This document shows positions 58,891 to 64,000 of a stretch of DNA of 64,000 nt, piece after piece. The translations under genes and the position numbers were made by a program. Origin of the DNA: Solirubrobacter sp963798325. Its GTDB lineage: Bacteria; Actinomycetota; Thermoleophilia; Solirubrobacterales; Solirubrobacteraceae. The stretch covers positions 1,178,001 to 1,242,000 of the forward strand of contig CAWCSS010000008.1 of NCBI GenBank assembly GCA_963798325.1, read 5' to 3'. The notes below the pieces were generated by a model. The model did no database searches, was not told the origin of the DNA, and saw only the letters and a program-made list of their open reading frames with translations. Every line of letters starts with the position of its first letter. Within the stretch, counting starts at the first letter, position 1.

Positions 58891-59261
58891 TCCCCCAGGC
58901 GCCCGTCCTCTATCTCGGTGAGGTCGACCTCGAATTCATTCGAGCAGGCCGGGCACGCGACCACCCCCACCGCTTCTCCGTCGGAATTGATCCGCTCGTA
59001 GAGGCGCTGGAGGTGGTCGAAGTCGGCCGCGTACAAACTCTCCACCAGCTCGGGGGTGATCTCCGTGAAGTCCCCGATGCGGGTGACGGTCCGAGCCAGC
59101 AGCAGCACGGCGAGGTACGCCTCGTTCTGGCGGACCTCGACGGAGCGCAGCGGTTCGATCTCGTCGCGGGCCGTCGCCAGGCGCATGACACCGTCGCGAT
59201 GGACGGTGCCGGCGCTGTCGACCAGCCCGCGGGGGAGGGTGAACGCGTATTCCGACTTCAT
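58887..59261 (-). CDS. Small tail-assembly/baseplate-like protein with CxxC
   Basis: A 124-residue protein: EYAFTLPRGLVDSAGTVHRDG, MRLATARDEIEPLRSVEVRQN, EAYLAVLLLARTVTRIGDFT and a C-terminal VACPACSNEFEVDLTEIE with a CPAC pair. The pattern fits the small T4-baseplate-like (gp41-type) proteins encoded after the tube gene in eCIS loci. It may be an assembly chaperone for the tape measure or tube. Coupled by ATGA to DUF6760. Confidence 0.72.
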   Translation of the reverse strand: MKSEYAFTLPRGLVDSAGTVHRDGVMRLATARDEIEPLRSVEVRQNEAYLAVLLLARTVTRIGDFTEITPELVESLYAADFDHLQRLYERINSDGEAVGVVACPACSNEFEVDLTEIEDGRLGE

Positions 59262-59281
59262 TACGTGTGGCTCGATCTCCT

Positions 59282-59315
59282 ATCGAGGACGGATGATCGC
59301 GGTGGGGTGGAGGGG
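59282..59315 (-). other. Recurrent CGATCATC intergenic motif between tube and tail-assembly genes
   Basis: On the minus strand the 67-bp gap reads CCCCTCCACCCCACCGCGATCATCCGTCCTCGAT, closely like the tails after rpoD and HxlR. The related sequence at 58699-58728 lies in the first codons of the repeat protein. It may attenuate read-through between highly expressed tube and later genes. Confidence 0.45.
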
Positions 59316-59328
59316 ATGGAATCCCGTC

Positions 59329-59775
59329 CTATTGGATTTCGAAGCCCTCGTGGCAGAGGGTGATGCCCTCGACCGCGACTTCGTTGGAATCGGCCTTCAG
59401 GCCCACGCCCGTGTACTTCTTGGGCCACGCGTTGATGATCGAGTACGTGACCACGGGGTTGAGCTCGTAGTCCATCATCGTGACGGTGCAGTCCTTGCGG
59501 GCTTCCTTGAGCTTGCCGTCGACGATCAGCTTGCGCCAGTTCCACAGCGTCTTGTCCTGATCGACGCCGCGCTTGAGCTCGATGTCGCCCCACTTGGTGT
59601 TGCCCATCGCCTTGATCACGTCGGTGCGCCCGTTCGGGAGCGACCGCTTGATCTCGGTGACCTCGGACTCGGAGTCGAAGCCCGTCGCCTCCTTGAAGAA
59701 CCCTGCCGCCTCGGCGCCGCCGATCGAGAGGGTGAACCAAATGGGGACGTGTGCTTCCTTGTCATTGGCCGGCAT
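59329..59775 (-). CDS. Main inner-tube protein (gp19/Hcp-like, Afp1-type)
   Basis: A 148-residue gp19-family protein: IWFTLSIGGAEAAGFFKEATGF, SEVTEIKRSLPNGRTDVIKAM, GDIELKRGVDQDKTLWNWRK, VTYSIINAWPKKYTGVGLK. These are the usual beta-barrel and stacking segments of the inner tube that is driven through the target. It sits directly after the sheath gene as in most eCIS, and AAAGGA precedes its ATG. Confidence 0.95.
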   Translation of the reverse strand: MPANDKEAHVPIWFTLSIGGAEAAGFFKEATGFDSESEVTEIKRSLPNGRTDVIKAMGNTKWGDIELKRGVDQDKTLWNWRKLIVDGKLKEARKDCTVTMMDYELNPVVTYSIINAWPKKYTGVGLKADSNEVAVEGITLCHEGFEIQ

Positions 59776-59810
59776 CCCGGTCTGTCCTTTCTCTCAGGTT
59801 CCCAGCTGGA

Positions 59811-61364
59811 TCAGCTGGCGGTTTCGCTGAACTGGCTCAGGCGGAAGACGACGAACTCCGCCGGCTTCACCGGTGCGATGCCGATCTCACAGACGACCTG
59901 GCCGGCCTCGATGACCTCAGGCGGGTTGGTCTCGGAGTCGCACTTGACGTAGAACGCCTGGCCCGGGGTGGAGCCGAACAGCGCGCCGTCATTCCAAACG
60001 CGGGTGAGGAAGTTCGAGGCAGCGATCCGCAGCTGAATCCACAGCTTCTCGTCGTTGGGCTCGAACACGCTCCACTGCGTGCCTTCCATGATGCTCTCGG
60101 ACACGAAGTTGAAGAGCCGGCGCACGTTGATGTAGCGCCACTCCGGATCGCTCGAGAGGGTGCGGGCGCCCCAGACGCGGATGCCGCGTCCCGGGAACGA
60201 CCGGATGCAGTTGATGCCGACCTTGTTGAGGCCGCCCTGCTCAGCGTGCGTGACCTGGAAGCCCAGGCCGTTGGCACCCATGACGACTTCGTTGGCCGGA
60301 GCCTTGTGGACGCCGCGCGTGGAGTCCGTGCGGCACCACAGGCCGGCGACGTGCCCGCTGGGCGGGACCATCATCGGCTTGTTGGTCAGCGGATCCATGA
60401 CCTCGATCCACGGGTAGTACAGCGCCGCGAACTTCGAGTCGTAGCCGGCGGTGTTCATCCGCCACTCGAGGATCTCCTGCGGGAGCATGTTCGGCGGGCA
60501 GTCGAGGATCGCCATGCGGTCGCCGGCCTGCTCGCAGTGGGCGATCATCTTGCCCTGCAGGTCACGGACCTGGACGTCATCGCCGTCGTCGGTGGCCAGG
60601 GACATGATGTCCGGCATCACGACCATCGTGATCTCGTCCACGGCCGCGAGGCCGCCCATGCCCTTGCGCTTGGCGACGTCGCCCTCGAAGTGCGTCGGCT
60701 TGACCTTCGACGGGTCGATCGACGGCGCGGAGAGCTTGAACACGCCGGTGGCCGGTGCGCGCTGCGCCTCGGGCAGCGACGCGCCGGTCTCCTCGATCTT
60801 GATCAGCTTGGAGGTCGCGTTGACCTTCGTCGCCAGGTTGGTGCGGCCCTTCTTGGTCGTCAGGCCGGTGAACTCCTCGTTGCCGCCGCCGCCGGACACC
60901 TTCACGGTGTAGGTCTTGTCGGCGCCGTCGCCGGCCGAGGGCTCCTCGGAGATCTCGACGGTGACGTCATCGGAGCCGGCGTTCAGGGCGACGGCCGAGT
61001 AGGTCTCGACGCTGGCGTCCGTGGCCGCCGGCAGCGCGGCGCGAGCCGCGGAGGAGGCGGCGCCGTTGGCCGACCCGTCGTCGCCGACGCGGACGATCCA
61101 GCAGGTGCTGCCGCCGTTCATGAAGAAGCCGTAGACGCTGTGCGCCAGGTAGGCGCCCTCCATGAAGGGCCCGTTGTCGGGCTCGTTCGGATCGCCGAAG
61201 ATCTTCGTGAACTGGGTCCAGTTCGAGATCCGCATCGGCGTGTTGATCGGGCCGCCCGGGGCCAAGCCCACGAACGCGGCGATGGACGTGCTCACGCCCT
61301 CAATCGGCTTGTTCGCGGACGGGACTTCCTCGACGTAAACGCCGGGAGTCAGGTACGTGGGCAT
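59811..61364 (-). CDS. Contractile sheath protein
   Basis: A 517-residue sheath subunit. The N-terminal arm YLTPGVYVEEVPSANKPIEGV, VGLAPGGPINTPMRISNWTQF, and YGFFMNGGSTCWIVRVG, and the C-terminal core YYPWIEVMDPLTNKPMMVPPSGHVAG, GRGIRVWGARTLSSDPEWRYINVRR and EIGIAPVKPAEFVVFRL are diagnostic. A variable insertion (about 105-215) forms the outer domain. Only one sheath gene is present, unlike the two or three of Afp/PVC. It lies downstream of the receiver gene with nine bases between. Confidence 0.97.
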   Translation of the reverse strand: MPTYLTPGVYVEEVPSANKPIEGVSTSIAAFVGLAPGGPINTPMRISNWTQFTKIFGDPNEPDNGPFMEGAYLAHSVYGFFMNGGSTCWIVRVGDDGSANGAASSAARAALPAATDASVETYSAVALNAGSDDVTVEISEEPSAGDGADKTYTVKVSGGGGNEEFTGLTTKKGRTNLATKVNATSKLIKIEETGASLPEAQRAPATGVFKLSAPSIDPSKVKPTHFEGDVAKRKGMGGLAAVDEITMVVMPDIMSLATDDGDDVQVRDLQGKMIAHCEQAGDRMAILDCPPNMLPQEILEWRMNTAGYDSKFAALYYPWIEVMDPLTNKPMMVPPSGHVAGLWCRTDSTRGVHKAPANEVVMGANGLGFQVTHAEQGGLNKVGINCIRSFPGRGIRVWGARTLSSDPEWRYINVRRLFNFVSESIMEGTQWSVFEPNDEKLWIQLRIAASNFLTRVWNDGALFGSTPGQAFYVKCDSETNPPEVIEAGQVVCEIGIAPVKPAEFVVFRLSQFSETAS

Positions 61365-61373
61365 GTCACTCCT

Positions 61374-61742
61374 TCACTCGTGGACGTGCTGGCCGCTCAG
61401 TTCGCTTCGCAACCGCTCCACAATCGGGACGGCGACGAGGCGCGATGTATTCCAGACCGGCTCGAGGACCTCCATGAGGTCCTCCTCACGGGCCCAGAGC
61501 ACGACGGTGGTCTCGGGAGACGCGCCACGCACGAGCTGAGCCAGCTCATGCGAGGAACCGTTATCGAGATCGAGCACCACGATGTCGGGACGCAGCCGAT
61601 GCGCGGCCCCGATGATGGCGCTGGGTCGGTCCTCGTGACCGACCACTTGGCAGCCCTCCTCGCTCAGGACGCGGTTCATGCCGAGACGCATGATCGGTCC
61701 GAGATTTCCGAGCAGGACGCTGGGACCAGGCTCGCTAGGCAT
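61374..61742 (-). CDS. Stand-alone receiver-like domain, partly degenerate
   Basis: A 122-residue CheY-like fold: VLLGNLGPIMRLGMNRVLSEEG, PDIVVLDLDNGSSHELAQLV, ETTVVLWAREEDLMEVLEP. The phosphorylatable aspartate is kept in VLDLD, but the N-terminal acidic pair is replaced (LLGNLGP) and the conserved lysine region reads SRLVAVPI. It probably acts as a binding module and not a normal phospho-switch. It sits between the cap and sheath genes, an unusual place for a regulator, hinting at control of assembly. Confidence 0.72.
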   Translation of the reverse strand: MPSEPGPSVLLGNLGPIMRLGMNRVLSEEGCQVVGHEDRPSAIIGAAHRLRPDIVVLDLDNGSSHELAQLVRGASPETTVVLWAREEDLMEVLEPVWNTSRLVAVPIVERLRSELSGQHVHE

Positions 61743-61778
61743 AGCCCAACCTTTGCGTCTGTTCGTCGAAGAGGCCAG

Positions 61779-61795
61779 AGACTGCGAGGCAGTCT
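61779..61795. promoter_or_regulatory. Small perfect hairpin between cap and receiver genes
   Basis: AGACTGC, three bases GAG, then GCAGTCT form a 7-bp stem in the 78-bp gap between the cap and receiver genes. No T-run follows on the minus strand. It could be an operator or an RNA element that adjusts how much of the cap transcript continues into the sheath and tube genes. Confidence 0.4.
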
Positions 61796-61820
61796 TTCGG
61801 GCAATCCGTGCCCATTAGGG

Positions 61821-62694
61821 TCATTTCCTGCCGTCGATCACGAGGTCGACGCCGCCACCGGGTACGACAAGCTGCGCATCGGCCTCGCGGCCGTCGGCGG
61901 TGCGCGCCAGCAGCCGGTGCGAGCCCGGCGGCAGGCGGTTGAAGGTGAACCGGCCCTCGGCGTCACTCGACGCCCAGGTGCCGACGTCGGGCAACGTGAC
62001 CCAGACGTCGGGCAGCGGCTCGCCCTTCTTGTTGCGGACCTGGCCCACCGAGCGGTGCATTTCCAGCACCGTACGGGACGGGTTGTCCGTAAGGCTCGTG
62101 CGGATGGTTTGCGTGCGGACCTCAGGCCCGCGCTCCTTGTGCGCGCCGGACTCGACAGAGAGCCTGACGACGTAATCCAGCGACACCTTGTACTGGCCGC
62201 CGACCGCGCTCCAGAAGTCCGACTTCTCGCCCTTGCCCTGCCCGATGCGGCCCTTGATCGGCCACGGCTGGGAGCCGTTGACCAGGCGCCCGTTGAGGCG
62301 ATCCTCCGGGATCTGCGGGATAGGCGAAGAGGATCGCCAGCACCTGGCTGAGCAGGCGGTGCTCGTCCTCGACGGCCTGCGTCCACGCTGTCACGGCGTA
62401 GGAGCACTCCATGACCATCGGCGGACGCGTCTCGACCCGGCGCCCGTTCTGCGACGTCGACCGATTCCACTCCGAGGCGCGCAGCGACTCGGCTTCGCGC
62501 AGGTCGTAGAGGAAGACGTTGACCGTCGGCTTGGACAGCTGCCCGGACCAGTCGCGTGACGGCGCGTCGAACGCGATGTCGACGCCTTCGAAGCCGTGTC
62601 GCTCGAGCTCGTCGCGCAACAGGTTGCGCAACGTCTCGTCGAGGTCCGCCAGCATCGTGTTCAGCGGCACGTCGACGGTCAGCACGTGGGCCAC
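61821..62694 (-). CDS. Tail terminator/cap protein: DUF4255 fused to carboxypeptidase-regulatory-like domain (one-base frameshift)
   Basis: A 290-residue protein after removing one base near 62310. Residues about 1-185 are the DUF4255 (Pvc16-type) cap: VPLNTMLADLDETLRNLLRDE, FDAPSRDWSGQLSKPTVNVFLYDL, CSYAVTAWTQAVEDEHRLLSQVLAILFAYP. Residues about 205-290 form a beta-sandwich (VRNKKGEPLPDVWVTLPDVG, SDAEGRFTFNRLPPGSHRLLA), a fusion seen in actinobacterial clusters. It caps the far end of the tube and sheath. The GTG start is 41 bp from the divergent methyltransferase gene and marks the beginning of the eCIS operon. Confidence 0.9.
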
Positions 62695-62735
62695 CCTAAC
62701 CGCAGCTCAGCCCCCGATGTGAAAATTGCACAGCG

Positions 62736-64000
62736 ATGCCGCCCTTCATCTACGACCAGGTACGTTACTCCAACTTTCCGTACGCGCAGACGCACCCCGA
62801 TCGCCTCGCGACGGTGGCCACGCTGCACGGTCTGGACCGCCCGATCCCTTCCACGCGCGCGTGTTGGAGATCGGCTGCGGAGCGGGGGGAAACCTGATGG
62901 CGATGGCCGCGGCGACGCCCGGCATCCGCGCCACGGGCGTCGATCTGGCCGGCGCCGCGATCGAGGAAGGGCGCGCGATGGTGGCCGACATCGGCCTCGA
63001 GAACGTCCGGCTGCGCCAGGGTGACGTCCGCGAACTGACCGACGGATCGCTCGGAACGTTCGACTACATCATCGCCCACGGCGTGTACGGCTGGATCCCG
63101 GCCGACGCGCGCGAAGCGCTGCTGGCCACGATCGACTCCTCGCTGGCGCCGGAGGGGCTCGCCTACGTGTCCTACAACGCCGAGCCGGGCGGCTACTTCC
63201 GTCGCATGCTGCGCGACGCGGGGCTGTGGCATGCACGGAATGAGCAAGGTGAGGCGGCGAAGGCCGAGAAGGCGCAGGAGTTGTACCTGTTCCTCAAGGA
63301 GCACCGCGTCACCAGCGCGGATACGTACGGCGCGCTGCTGGAGCGCGAGGTGCCGATGCTGGCCGACGCGCCGCTGTACCGGCTCGTCCACGACGACCTC
63401 GCCGAGCACTGGCACCCGGTGTGGTTCGCCGAGTTCGCCGAGCACGCGGGGCGCCACCGGCTCGCCTACGTCGGCGAGGCGGACATGTACAGCCTGCGCA
63501 CGGAGATGCTCCCCGAGGGCATCGACGCGATGGTCTGGGAGCTGGCCGGCGGCGACCGGATCGCCTTCGAGAACCTCAGCGACATCCTCACCGCCCGCCA
63601 CTTCCGCCAGAGCATCATGTGCCGCGCGGGCGCGCCGGTCGTCACCGAGCCGGTGCCCGAGCGGGCGCAGCGCCTGCACTGGAGCGTGCGCCCCAACGCC
63701 GAGCCGTTCGAGACCGGGCTGCTCGCGGACGCCTTCGCCGAGCTGGACCGCCGGCGCCCGCACGTCGTCGCCTTCGACGAGTTGCGGCAGTCGCTCGGCG
63801 TCGATCCCCTGGAACTGGGCGCCGCGCTGCTGGAGGGCTTCCGGCGCGAACGGCTGATGCCGCACGCCGGGTCCCTGCACGCCGCGACCGAGCCGGGCGA
63901 GCGCCCCACGGTCTCGCGCCTGGCGCGCTGGCAGGCGGCGAACGGGCACGACATGGTCTCGCTGGCGTACATGCGGGTGCTGATGGACGACCCGGCCGCG
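62736..64000 (+). CDS. SAM-dependent methyltransferase with regulatory domain (partial, one-base frameshift)
   Basis: The gene runs off the right edge; about 421 residues are visible. Adding one base near 62845 joins FIYDQVRYSNFPYAQTHPDRLATVA to HARVLEIGCGAGGNLMAMAA (SAM-binding motif I). GVDLAGAAIEEGRAMVADIGL and FDYIIAHGVYGWIP follow. From about residue 210 comes the methyltransferase regulatory domain (AEHWHPVWFAEFAEHAGRHRLAYVGEADM in pieces). The acceptor is unknown. It diverges from the eCIS cap gene; whether it belongs to the cluster is open. Confidence 0.85.

Noticed and set aside
59751..62351. A long plus-strand open frame opposite sheath, receiver and cap genes
   Set aside because: It crosses several intergenic gaps of the real genes and has shadow composition (Val/Gly/Arg/Asp/His). 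The minus-strand genes have clear families.

Overview
The window is high-GC DNA with tightly packed genes, many sharing ATGA or GTGA stop/start overlaps. A cyclic-di-AMP riboswitch in front of an NlpC/P60 hydrolase, a DUF6458 protein, a GlpX-type fructose bisphosphatase and a MerR-DICT regulator all point to Actinomycetota. The gene mix (PilT and AIM24 beside the primary sigma factor, DUF6760 in a contractile injection cluster) fits class Thermoleophilia, such as Solirubrobacter or Conexibacter. This placement is inferred from gene content only.

About 0-34 kb is chromosomal backbone. It holds a PLP racemase/aldolase (cut by the window edge), the riboswitch and cell-wall hydrolase, an acyl-CoA dehydrogenase, a zincin, a DMT exporter, an ABC1 kinase and a PadR regulator. 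A coupled run follows: psuG, a sugar kinase, a low-molecular-weight phosphatase and a fructosamine kinase. Then come an ABC exporter, lon, an SDR, a decayed RTX protein, a RibD-like reductase, tag, glpX, a lipase, a MerR regulator, the primary sigma factor, pilT, AIM24, two HxlR regulators, a thioredoxin-reductase-like enzyme, an XRE-cupin regulator, an HtrA-like protease and an ArsA ATPase. Between 29.2 and 30.6 kb lies a non-coding array of four tandem units, each carrying a 51-nt hairpin whose stem shows compensatory change.

About 34.3-62.7 kb is an extracellular/cytoplasmic contractile injection system (eCIS) region, nearly all on the minus strand. Read in its own direction it runs: cap (DUF4255 fused to a carboxypeptidase-regulatory-like domain), degenerate receiver, single sheath, tube, small tail-assembly-like protein, DUF6760, a 1263-residue IARTPAD-repeat protein, second tube protein, LysM adaptor, VgrG-like spike, gp25, baseplate J-like, tail protein I. 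Four less usual products follow or flank it: a zinc-ribbon/PASTA/propeller membrane protein, an FHA-PqqD-M50 intramembrane protease, a roughly 1884-residue multi-enzyme peptidoglycan hydrolase, and a Ser/Thr kinase with a LuxR response regulator. The working model is inference: a cell-wall-degrading cargo or lysis enzyme made with the particle, with phospho-signalling and a membrane protease controlling anchoring or release. No AAA+ ATPase, PAAR tip or tail fibre is visible here.

Sequence quality matters. About 22 genes, including the primary sigma factor and lon, need a one-base correction, mostly removal of one inserted base. I treat these as probable sequencing or assembly errors and give corrected gene spans. 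Only the RTX gene, with several breaks in 250 bp, is called a pseudogene, and even that could be artefact.
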